From: Microthyrium microscopicum
Lineage: Eukaryota; Ascomycota; Dothideomycetes; Microthyriales; Microthyriaceae
Assembly (NCBI GenBank): GCA_010405405.1
Contig: MU004235.1
Location: forward strand, 882,538-946,537
Direction: 5' to 3'
DNA: 64,000 nucleotides
The notes beneath the pieces were generated by a model that saw nothing but the letters and a program-made list of their open reading frames with translations, did not search any database and was not told the DNA's origin. The translations under genes were made by a program, and so were the position numbers. This document shows, piece by piece, positions 54,731 through 63,154 of this stretch (its first letter is position 1; every line of letters starts with the position of its first letter).

Positions 54731-54932
54731 TATTAGGAACCTATAGGCGCAAGAGTATAAGCTAATAGTAGATATAATTTAAGAAAACTAATATAAAGAA
54801 TCTAAGAGAGAGAGTAGGGAATAGTTATAGGTAAGCTACGCTAAATAATCCTTAGGCGCTAAGCCCTTAGCATTACGTAATAGGGGATGCCAATAATGTT
54901 ACAATAGGATTAATAGTAGTAGATTTATAATA
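54731..54932 (-). repeat. 5' LTR of element D
   Basis: 202 bp, paired with 47523-47724; the differences are transitions. Confidence 0.92.
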
Positions 54933-55929
54933 GAAGATATCTCTAAAAAGATATTAAAGTATTTCTTAATCTTTACTAGTTAGTATTTAATATTTAGCCC
55001 CTCTTCCTTAAATATAAATAGCATTATAGGATTTTTAGTAGTTCTATTAATAGGAAGCTAAAGATAGGTCTAAATTAACGTTATAGAGCCTATTAGATAA
55101 CGTTATTCTCTAGCTTAAGTAGCTTTTTATTAAAGAGCTTCTTTCTAACTATTAGCAAGGGTAGTATATACTTCTAAAGTAGTTTTATTTAGTTATACTT
55201 TATTTCCTTTCTTCTTAATATTATATTTTACTATCTTATAGTAAATAATTAGTAATAGCTTACTATTAATTTAAATAGGCCTATTTAAACTACCCTCTAG
55301 TTATAATAGTAGTACTAGGATCTAAGATTCTATTAACTTATTAAATCTAGGCTATTAAGATCTCTAGCTAGCGTTTACCCTATTATCTATCTTTTCTATA
55401 TAGCTAATTAAAGAGCTAAGAATCATCGTTAAAGAGCTAGGATTTTGGCTTTATATTTAGCTCTTCGTAAGTATCTAGAAGATACAAAGATCTTAAGATA
55501 CTATAAGAGCTATTCCTAGAAGAATAGTATTATTTTAGCTTATTTTACCTATAATTTAGATAGGTATATTTGCTATTATCTTAAGTATTAATATTCTAAT
55601 CTTCTTTCTATAGGTAGAGCGTTAAGTAGCGTTAGGATTAATTTCTACTAATATAAAACATTTATTTAATATAATTATAAAGAATAACGACAATAAGGGT
55701 ATTTACTAATAATTTAATAGGAATATAGCTCTTTTAGGCTTTTAAACGACATAAAGATTAATTAATTATAATATATCCTTAGCGAGGAATTCCTACTCTA
55801 AAATCTATATTTTTAGCCTATCTTTAGATTACTAGGAAATACTATAAAACTAGCATTGCTTTATAGCTACCAATAGTCTAATCATATATAAATCTACATA
55901 CTAACGCACTCCTTAATCCCGTTATACGA
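54933..55929 (-). pseudogene. 5' part of the second, unidentified reading frame in the DNA transposon
   Basis: Minus-strand coding-like sequence begins somewhere near 55.4-55.7 kb and runs into the insertion point of element D (runs such as LLDTYEELNIKPKS, EVYTTLANS and LFIFKEEGLNIKYW). It continues in register at 47522. Stops of RIP type are frequent. The outer 200-300 bp next to the right inverted repeat show no coding character. I do not recognise the protein, and its true start is not determinable here. Confidence 0.4.
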
Positions 55930-56007
55930 TCCAATCAGATCCTAGATCTGTAGCTGAATCAACAGGCCAGATTTTGCCCTGTATAACCACAGAACGCGCA
56001 GCAGAGG
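55930..56007 (-). repeat. Right terminal inverted repeat of Tc1/mariner-type element
   Basis: Reverse complement of 28804-28882, with the outer 56 bases identical. It is followed by TA at 56008-56009. Normal base composition begins here. Confidence 0.88.
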
Positions 56008-56578
56008 TACTTGAAATGCAGGCAAGCAGTGGTAGTGGCAGGTTGCATGGTCCAAAAGTCTCGACTTCCCTTCCTTTCCCTACTAATCCTGTGGAGAAGC
56101 AGTGGCAGAGCAAGAGATGGTCATGCTAATGGTCAAATGGTCTTGATAATTCAGCCTTGAATCAAATAGTTGCATTGGGAACCCCTCTTGAGTCTGCCTT
56201 TCTGCAAGCGCATCAAGACTAGAGCAGCTTTAATGCTTTGAATACTCTGCACGTAAAAGGCAACTCTCGTGGTCCGCATCGTCGTTTATAGCCAATTGGG
56301 AAGTCACTGGGGGTTGGTGATTTCAGGAGAGATGGATTAATATTGAACTGAACTGAAATCTAAAGGGGTCGCGAGATACAGCTGATGGAATAAATAGAGG
56401 CACGGAGTAGAGAAAAGAAGGGATGGCTGCTGCCACTGCGGAGCTGTGCTGGGAGCGTTTGTCCACATGTCGCTTAAGCCTTCCTATTTGGGGTCCAGCG
56501 AACTCAACACCAAAGCGCTCCAGATATTGCTATCGGTCTGTCTAGTCCACAACCATGATCTGATGATTAGTGTCGCCA
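56008..56578. promoter_or_regulatory. Upstream region of BET5
   Basis: 570 bp of normal composition lie between the right end of the island and the BET5 start. No coding frame is supported. Together with 28521-28803 this is the presumed ancestral intergenic region of CaMKK and BET5. Confidence 0.5.
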
Positions 56579-57174
56579 ATGGTTGTCTACTCTTTTCACA
56601 TATTTGATCGCCATGGCAAGTCAACCTCAATAAAATTTGGTTCCAGGTTTGCTAACCATCAATAGCCGAGTGCATCTACTCCAAGCGATGGCATCAAGCT
56701 CCTGGCTTCTCCTCCATGAAATCAGATCGTCCCAGGTCTGGAGAAATCCTTGCTGCCAACGGCGATGCTCCAGCCAACAAAACACTATCTAGAGAAGATG
56801 ATGCCAAGCTCATTTTCGGTGTCGTCTTCTCTCTACGGAATATGGCATCGCGATTAGGCGGAGACGACAATAGGTACCTTTCTACCTCCTTTCTTACAGA
56901 CGATGCCTGACAATTCTTTAGTTTCTTGTGCTATCGCACCAAAGAATACAAACTGCACTATTACGAGACCCTTACACGCATGAAATTCGTCATGATCACC
57001 GATACCAAGACCAATAACCTACAATTGATTCTCCATCAAATATGGGCAACACTATACGTGGAATACGTCGTGAAGAATCCTCTTTCTCCGGCTGAACATG
57101 CCGGGGGTGTGGGTGTAGCTAATGAGCTGTTTGAGTCTGCTTTGGAACGATTTGTAACGACAATGCTGGTGTGA
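56579..57174 (+). CDS. BET5: TRAPP complex subunit Bet5/TRAPPC1
   Basis: Small longin-fold subunit of the TRAPP complexes, which act as the exchange factor for Rab1/Ypt1 in ER-to-Golgi traffic. There are three exons: 56579-56615, 56666-56873 and 56922-57174; the product is 165 aa. The N-terminus MVVYSFHIFDRHAECIY is the family hallmark and is completed only by splicing. Next come KLIFGVVFSLRNM, YRTKEYKLHYYET, MKFVMITDTKT and the conserved VEYVVKNPLSP near the end. Length is normal for fungal Bet5, which has a variable loop after the first strand. Intron 1 (56616-56665) is a GC-AG intron with donor GCAAGT and branch GCTAAC. Intron 2 (56874-56921) is GT-AG. It is convergent with the GIG1-type gene downstream, and the transposon island lies directly upstream. 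Confidence 0.93.
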
Positions 57175-57567
57175 TGCCTCATGGCGGCGACTTATACCAG
57201 AGACAAACATCGGCTGGGATCAAGGAAACAGCAACGGGCCACAAGTGCTCAGATACGAGTCTACTCGTCTGGAGGGGAAAACAAGGTCATGTCGGCACAA
57301 CATCGCCCACCTGGGAAAGTTTTGGCTGGCGCAGCCACCGCTGACCTCCTCTCCAACCCATGGAGCATGCGGCACTGGGCGTTGAAGAAATAAAGACCTA
57401 GGGCGGAATGGTGACAGGTGGCAGACTGGAAAAACTGTCTTCGCCGGAGCAATACAAAAATGGCATGACATTTCATCAGTTTTTATCTACATCGGTGTAT
57501 CTGCTTTGCCCGTGTGGGGCATTCCATCTAATATTGCTACAGAAAATGACCAGACATCTTTACTCCT
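57175..57567. other. Convergent intergenic region
   Basis: 393 bp lie between the BET5 stop and the stop of the minus-strand GIG1-type gene, presumably both 3' UTRs. Short open frames on both strands lack support. Confidence 0.6.
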
Positions 57568-58328
57568 CTAGCAACCAATCTGCTTATCATCTCCAACGAT
57601 AGCTTCAATGTACCCAGGCGGAGGGTTGTGAAGCAGCACGTGGAAATGCTCAATTGCATGCACGCTCTTCAAGCTTCTCCAGTTCTTGAACCAAATAACC
57701 TATGCATATTGTCAGTAAGTCACTCCGGAAAAAAAGCCCTTCTTGAAAGCGCTAACCTCCCCCGCAGGCATTTCCGGAAACTTGTCGGCAACAAACTCCT
57801 CAATGACCCTGCTTGACCTTGCACTAATACTTCCAGTCACTGGATCATCAGGCAGGCTAGACTTTGTCCACACCACCAGATGCTCTATTCCGTCCGCAAA
57901 ACCATACGGCCAATCATTCACAAGAATTTTCCAATCTTCCGGACTCGACAAGTCTTGTCCTATGGGCGTAAGATCTTTCCAACGAAGTCTGTGTTCCAGT
58001 ATGTACTTCATCGGTGAGCCGTATTTATGCGAGATCTGCTCCACAAAGCCACGATACTGACGCAGCTCCGTGGGTGGTCTTCGAAAGCGGTCGATGCGGT
58101 TCGTCCCTATCGCTGGACGTTAGCATACGCTGAAATTTTAGTGTTGCTGGGAATACTACGAATCAACTCAGTCGCCTCATCCCACGTAATGGGCTCATAG
58201 TCAGCATCCCAGGTACCAATGAGCCTCTTGTCCTTGTCGCTCAGATTCTGGAGGAACGAGGGACATTCTTTGCTGCGCTGATCGGAAGGGATGTTGAAGT
58301 GCCAGTATGGCAGCTCCCCATGTGGCAT
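57568..58328 (-). CDS. GIG1: N-acetylglucosamine-induced protein 1 family (DUF3605)
   Basis: Three exons: 58328-58160, 58106-57757 and 57699-57568. The introns are 53 and 57 nt (58107-58159 and 57700-57756), and phases agree. The product is 216 aa, normal for the family. Motifs in order are MPHGELPYWHFNIP, WDADYEPITWDEA, YGSPMKYILEHRLRW, ILVNDWPYGF, HLVVWTKSSLPDDP and, after the last splice, VIWFKNWRSLKSVHAIEHFH. These are the DUF3605 hallmarks. Candida Gig1 is induced by N-acetylglucosamine; the biochemical function is unknown. The start is placed at MPHGEL (context AAGATG) because upstream in-frame residues are not conserved. An AG directly upstream (CACAG at 58332) could be an acceptor of a 5' UTR intron. 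Confidence 0.88.
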
Positions 58329-59176
58329 CTTCTGTGAGTTTCGAAAGCGAGATGCTGCTATCACGATGGAGCAAGAAATTTGGCGAACGAGGTAAAGAAG
58401 TCATATTGCATTTTGCACTCAATACCAGTGCTGAAATCATTGGCTGAAATTGCCTTGTTTCCAGTCACTTGGCGGCTGACTTACTGTTTGTACATCGTGC
58501 CTTCCGGCTGGTAAGGTTCCAGCCTGCACTTTACGACATCTGGAGGCATATGTTTTACGATCGGTCTTACTCAACAATGGCAAACGTGGTTGCTTTTTAA
58601 GCTCGCTGGAAGCTTTCAACAAGATTCTAATGATGCAGTCAGATCGTTATCTTTAGTCGAAGAAGCAGGTAAACTGATGAAACTCCAATATCTGTCTGAC
58701 TGAAGAGGTTGAGGTTTGGGGCTAAATCAGCTCTAGACAGCAAAGTACTTGGTTCGTAGAGACACATAGGTCGACGCCATTACGGGTTGAGAATGAGCTC
58801 CTATCTCCATCAGATGGGAATGCTGAAATGCATTCAGATAAGCTAAAACAATTTCTTTCTTTCTCTGAGAATCATGAGAAGAAAAATAGCAGTCTTTCCA
58901 CTATAAGATATTCTGGTCGTCAATAGGGGCCAACTTAGCTAATCGGATGCTGCACGTGGCTCCAAAGCTCGACCCGCTTCCGCTTTATGTCTAACCTCCC
59001 TGCATTCTTTAATATTGAGAGCTCTTCCTGAGCCGTATACATGAAGTTTTCTCAAACTACATGGCTCAAACCTATATGGTCCACATCAGGATGATATTCT
59101 CAAGCTTCAAGTGCTAAAATTTCGAGCGCATCTACACCCCTCGCCAACGTCGTTGGAAACAGCTTTGTTGATCAGT
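58329..59176. other. Divergent intergenic region of GIG1-type and phosphatase genes
   Basis: 848 bp of normal composition between two divergent starts; it should contain both promoters. No coding frame or RNA gene is supported. Confidence 0.55.
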
Positions 59177-60715
59177 ATGGGCATCAAACGAGTCCCATGT
59201 ATTACGACTGCAGTCGCCTTGGTTTGTTCGCTGTTATTCTTCGGCTTCCTATGGGACACAAGTAGTCGTCTCTCTACGGGTCCCAAGTACGCACCTCCCA
59301 GCACCGAGCTTCCATATGGCCTAGCAACAATTGCAACGAGCTGGACATCGTGGTTCTCACCAGGAGCTTGGACAGGACAAAATATCGCAGCGAAAAACGG
59401 AGGCAAGATTGATTCCACATGGAACATCTTATATCACCTTGGCGGCGTGGGACCATGGATTCAAAAGATTGACGATGTAATCACGAATGATGTTGGTCCT
59501 CCAGATGGATGTACAGTCCAGCAAGTGCATATGCTTTCAAGACATGGCGAAAGATACCCCACAGTGAGCGCGGGCGCCCGGATACTCGATCTCGTTGGAC
59601 GCTTAAACAGCTCGACTCTTTTGCATAAAGGCAGTTTTGGTTTTCTCAGCGATTGGTCGTTCTTTATAGAAGATCCGGAGACCCAGTTCGAACAACTCAC
59701 AAGTACTGGTCCTTACTCTGGTACTTTGGAGACGTTCTCGACTGGAGTCAAGTTCAGAACTCGGTATCCGCATCTCATACCTAAGAATCGTTCCAGGAAA
59801 TTCAAGCTATGGGCTAGCCAGTCGGATCGAGTCATTGCAACAGCGAAATATTTCGCCACTGGCATGTTTGGCCTGCCCCTGGAAGACTATGCTACCGTAG
59901 AAGTCATCCCGGAAACCCTTGAACGTGGCGCCAACACTTTAACACCATCCGACGGCTGTGGACGATATCGTCAAGACGAGGAATTTGGGCACAATTATGC
60001 AGAAAGCAAACTCGCGGAATTCCAGAAGTTCTATCTTATCCCCATCAGAGAGAGGCTTTTGAATGAGCTTGGGGCTCATGTCGATTTGTCAACTGAGAAC
60101 ATCTATTCCATGCACGAGTTGTGCGGCTTTGAGACAACGGCACGAGGCCGGAGTCCTTGGTGTGATGTGTTCACCGAATCAGAATGGCAATCTTTTGAAT
60201 ACGCAAGAGATATGTATCATTCGTATCGGAGTGGCCCCGACAACAAATACAGTCCTGTTCTAGGCATTCCGTGGCTCAACGCTACCTCCAAGCTTCTGGA
60301 AGCTGGACCAGCTACTGGCTCATTTTTCTTCAGCTTTTCGCACGATAGCGATATAATACCGACATATGCAATGCTGGGACTGTTCAATGATGATCAACCA
60401 CTGCCAACTGACCGGATTTTGGAGGATCGAAGGTGGCGAACTTCGCAGGTTGTGCCCATGGGAGGAAGATTGGTGATTGAGAGCCTTGTCTGCCAAAGTG
60501 GTCCTCAAACTGAAAAGAAGCAATATGTTCGCTTGAATGTGAATGATGGTATGGTTGCGATGCCCGGGTGCACTGGAGGACCCGGTAAGAGCTGTCCACT
60601 GAATGAGTTCCTCGAACTTATACGATCCAAACTTTCGAAAGCTGGTGATTTCAAGAAGACTTGTGGTTTGCCGGACGATGCACCCGACCATATCTCATTC
60701 TTACAGCAGGATTAG
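59177..60715 (+). CDS. Membrane-anchored histidine acid phosphatase (phytase-like)
   Basis: Branch-2 histidine phosphatase: it hydrolyses phosphomonoesters by way of a phospho-histidine. It is a single exon of 512 codons. The open frame extends 22 codons upstream but has no ATG there, so the start is taken at 59177 (MGIKRVPC). Residues 8-26 form one hydrophobic helix without an evident cleavage site, suggesting a signal anchor and a catalytic domain facing a lumen or the cell exterior (inference). The catalytic motif SRHGERYP has the nucleophile His123 (RHGxRxP 122-128). The acid-base motif SHDSD holds His389-Asp390, where the family has HD or HAE. Multiple Cys (112, 261, 316, 329, 439, 465, 473, 495) fit the disulfide pattern of fungal acid phosphatases and phytases. 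No insertions or breaks are seen. Confidence 0.9.
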   Translation: MGIKRVPCITTAVALVCSLLFFGFLWDTSSRLSTGPKYAPPSTELPYGLATIATSWTSWFSPGAWTGQNIAAKNGGKIDSTWNILYHLGGVGPWIQKIDDVITNDVGPPDGCTVQQVHMLSRHGERYPTVSAGARILDLVGRLNSSTLLHKGSFGFLSDWSFFIEDPETQFEQLTSTGPYSGTLETFSTGVKFRTRYPHLIPKNRSRKFKLWASQSDRVIATAKYFATGMFGLPLEDYATVEVIPETLERGANTLTPSDGCGRYRQDEEFGHNYAESKLAEFQKFYLIPIRERLLNELGAHVDLSTENIYSMHELCGFETTARGRSPWCDVFTESEWQSFEYARDMYHSYRSGPDNKYSPVLGIPWLNATSKLLEAGPATGSFFFSFSHDSDIIPTYAMLGLFNDDQPLPTDRILEDRRWRTSQVVPMGGRLVIESLVCQSGPQTEKKQYVRLNVNDGMVAMPGCTGGPGKSCPLNEFLELIRSKLSKAGDFKKTCGLPDDAPDHISFLQQD

Positions 60716-61186
60716 TTACATTATACGCTTTTATAGCTCCTCAAAGACTGGGAGCTCTGGGTACTGTTCAATAATGAATTATGAGCGATGTATTAATAGA
60801 AGATTGTCCCAGGTTTTCAAACTAGCTTATGCTGATGCACTGCTATCGTGGATATAATATACCACTATTAGCGCCACTAGGTACTCCTATTTCCAGCCGA
60901 ATTGTGAGAAAAAAGGTATATCAGGGCCTTATTGACAATATAGAGGGCCAAAGTAGAGTATACAGACTCTACGATCCTGGGGGCTATCCCATCAATACTT
61001 TACCCTAGTTGATCGCAATTTGGGAATAGCTACCTGCTGTGTACCCTTATGCGTAAATAGGACTGGTCGCCTCCACGGGAATGTCAACGATTAGATCTAA
61101 ATGAAATGTCAATCCTAAATTTGTCCCTCAGATCTAAGCGACAATCTTGAACTCATTGTGCGTGTAACCACCAAAAGTCATCCACC
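60716..61186. other. Intergenic region between phosphatase and MFS transporter
   Basis: 471 bp: the phosphatase 3' UTR and the transporter promoter. No gene is supported; a small open frame at 60603-60857 overlaps the phosphatase in another frame. Confidence 0.55.
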
Positions 61187-62896
61187 ATGGAGCCACATCT
61201 GCGCATACCGTCCATGGAGAAGAAGAATCGCCTCACTTTGCACGAGGACATACGCGCTCAAGGTGATGTAGCCACAGCAGAGAGACAAGAAGTCATTGAT
61301 GAGCACTCAAAGCGCATTCTACTCAAAATGGACACCAGGTACAAACATTGCGTAGTTTCCTGATTTTTCTTAACTTTTGTAGGATATTACCTGTTCTCAT
61401 GGTCCTTTTTATATGTTCGTTCATTGATCGATCGAATGTCGGTAATGCGAAAATTATCGGGCTCGAAAAGTCTCTTGACATGAGTTCCCATCAATATGCG
61501 GTCGGCCTTTGTGTATTTTATGCCACATACATTGCTAGGTATAATATTCATCTTCCTTTTGCTGAGCCAGTTCTGATACCGCTATAAGCGAGATACCTAG
61601 CAACCTCGTCCTGAAACGAATGACTCCAAAAGTATGGCTTCCACTACTCACTGCCATATGGGGCATGCTCACCATGTGTCTTGGCTTCATCCACAACTTT
61701 GCTTCATTCGTCGCAGTGCGCGCTCTTTTGGGTCTCGCTGAAGGCGGGTTGTTGCCAGGTATGATTTTGTATCTATCTGGTTTCTACAGACGAGGAGAGT
61801 TGGCTTTCCGCATTGGTATCATGTATACTGCCGTGGCGTTATCTGGTGCTTTTGGGGGATTGCTTGCGCGCGCGCTCTCCTCGATTGGGCCACGGGGTGG
61901 GCTGGAAGGCTGGCGGTGGATTTTCATCATTGAGGGATTGGCGACGATTGTATGCGGTGCCGTGGCGACAATGTGTCTGCCGAATGGGATTGAAAGCGCG
62001 AGATTCCTTAATCCGGAGGAGAAGGAGACTGCGCGAGAGCGGTTGTTGGCTGATACGCCTGTTGGAATTGATGGTCAACAAATGCAAGTTCTGATCCTCA
62101 ATTTTCGATATTTACCTGGTTTGCTAACATTATTTTGATTAAGATCGGAGCACGATCAGTCGTTCACTTGGTCTGAAGTCCGTCGCGGTGTATTCAACCT
62201 CCAAGTCTGGCTATCATCCATCGCCTATCTCTGTATCAACATCGGTCTCTACTCCTTCAGTCTCTTCGTACCCACTATCATAAACAATCTAGGCTTCGCC
62301 AAAGATCCCAATGAAGCACAGCTATGGACAGTCATACCTTATGCTGTTGCCTCTGTTGGCATTGTGTTCTTTGCCTTTCTGTCTGATAGACTGCGCGTGC
62401 GAGGAACGCTCATGTTATTCACACTCCCTCTCGCCATCCTAGGCTACGGCGTGATATCTGTGAGCTCAAATGCTCGGATACAATACGGCATGACATTCCT
62501 CATGGGGACGGGTATATATTCGTCAGTTCCGCCGCTGCTCTCTTGGAACAGCAACAATAGCGCTGGCCATTATAAGCGTGCGACAACTAGTGCGCTTCAG
62601 CTTGGGGTAGCCAACTGTGGTGGTTTTGTGGCCAGCTTTTTGTATGAGAAGCGGGAGAGTCCACTATTTCATCGCAGTCACTCGGTTGTGCTTGGATCGC
62701 TATGCGCAGCCTGGGTTTTGTAAGTACTTCTAATCACGATCTCGAATAGAATATTGGTCGATACTGACTGTTGAATAGCATTTTCGGCAACGTGGCCTGG
62801 TGTTGGAAGATCAATCGTGACAAAGCTAGAGGGAAGTATGCCGAGTTTGCAGGATCAGGAGACGATCGAGATCCGAAATTTAGAATGATACTATAA
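61187..62896 (+). CDS. MFS transporter, allantoate/nicotinate permease (DAL5/TNA1) family
   Basis: Anion:cation symporter family of the major facilitator superfamily; characterised fungal members import allantoate, nicotinate, vitamins or other organic anions across the plasma membrane. Five exons: 61187-61338, 61383-61538, 61589-62083, 62144-62719 and 62779-62896; 498 aa, normal for the family. The start context is CCACCATGG. The N-terminal tail is cytosolic (about 50 aa), followed by TM1 with the signature FIDRSNVGNAKI, then SEIPSNLVLKRMTPK and RALLGLAEGGLLPGMILYLS. A central loop follows residues near LNPEEKETARERLL. The second half has TM segments and GTGIYSSVPPLLSWNSNN. Intron 3 (62084-62143) is best read as GC-AG (donor GCAAGT); a GTTCTG donor with a later acceptor would also keep frame. 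Substrate cannot be told from sequence. Confidence 0.9.
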
Positions 62897-63154
62897 TATA
62901 CATGGTTTTCAGAGGTACTATGATATTATTAGACTTTTAATAGCTCAACAGATGCTGCTCTAATGTTTGTATGTTGAATGCCACGTCTTTTCCATGCTTC
63001 ACAATGCTTTGCGAAATCTATCATGAAGAGTTGAACCACACGTTCGAACAATCTCTATCTCATAGCAATCCTGTCTAAACCTACAACTGATACCAACAAA
63101 GCCCCGTTACTCCGTGACATGCATTACAACGTTGGCGAATACCAAAAAACCCAG
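62897..63154. other. Short convergent intergenic region
   Basis: 258 bp between two stop codons on opposite strands; no feature recognised. Confidence 0.6.

Larger units (their letters stand above)
47523..54932 (-). mobile_element. Ty3/gypsy LTR retrotransposon fossil, element D
   Basis: A 7410-bp element with 202-bp LTRs (47523-47724 and 54731-54932). Likely 5-bp target duplications are GAAAA (47518-47522) and GAAGA (54933-54937), one transition apart. The coding strand is minus: the reverse transcriptase core (YLNNFIIVYLNNVLI-like) lies near 50740-50800. The LTR and pol sequences differ from families A, B and C. The element is whole in outline but heavily RIP-decayed and non-functional. 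It is inserted in the right arm of the Tc1/mariner-type element. Confidence 0.88.
28804..56007 (+). mobile_element. Tc1/mariner-type DNA transposon carrying nested LTR elements
   Basis: The outer ends are inverted copies of one sequence, CCTCTGCTGCGCGTTCTGTG..., flanked on both sides by TA (28802-28803 and 56008-56009), the Tc1/mariner target duplication. Inside, next to the left repeat, is an IS630/Tc1-type transposase. Two LTR elements (30442-46894 and 47523-54932) with their own target duplications account for most of the length. Without them the element is about 3.3 kb. The interior is strongly RIP-mutated while the terminal repeats are not. The transposon assignment rests on the transposase plus the TA-flanked inverted repeats. 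That both ends belong to one element is inferred from their pairing and from a minus-strand frame that stays in register across both insertion points. Confidence 0.72.

Noticed and set aside
57181-57602. Several 60-80 codon open frames on both strands downstream of BET5
   Set aside because: They overlap each other, lie in the 3' intergenic region and show no conserved motif.
59111-59176. Longer N-terminus for the acid phosphatase
   Set aside because: The frame is open but begins with GTG, not ATG; the first ATG is at 59177, directly before the hydrophobic helix.
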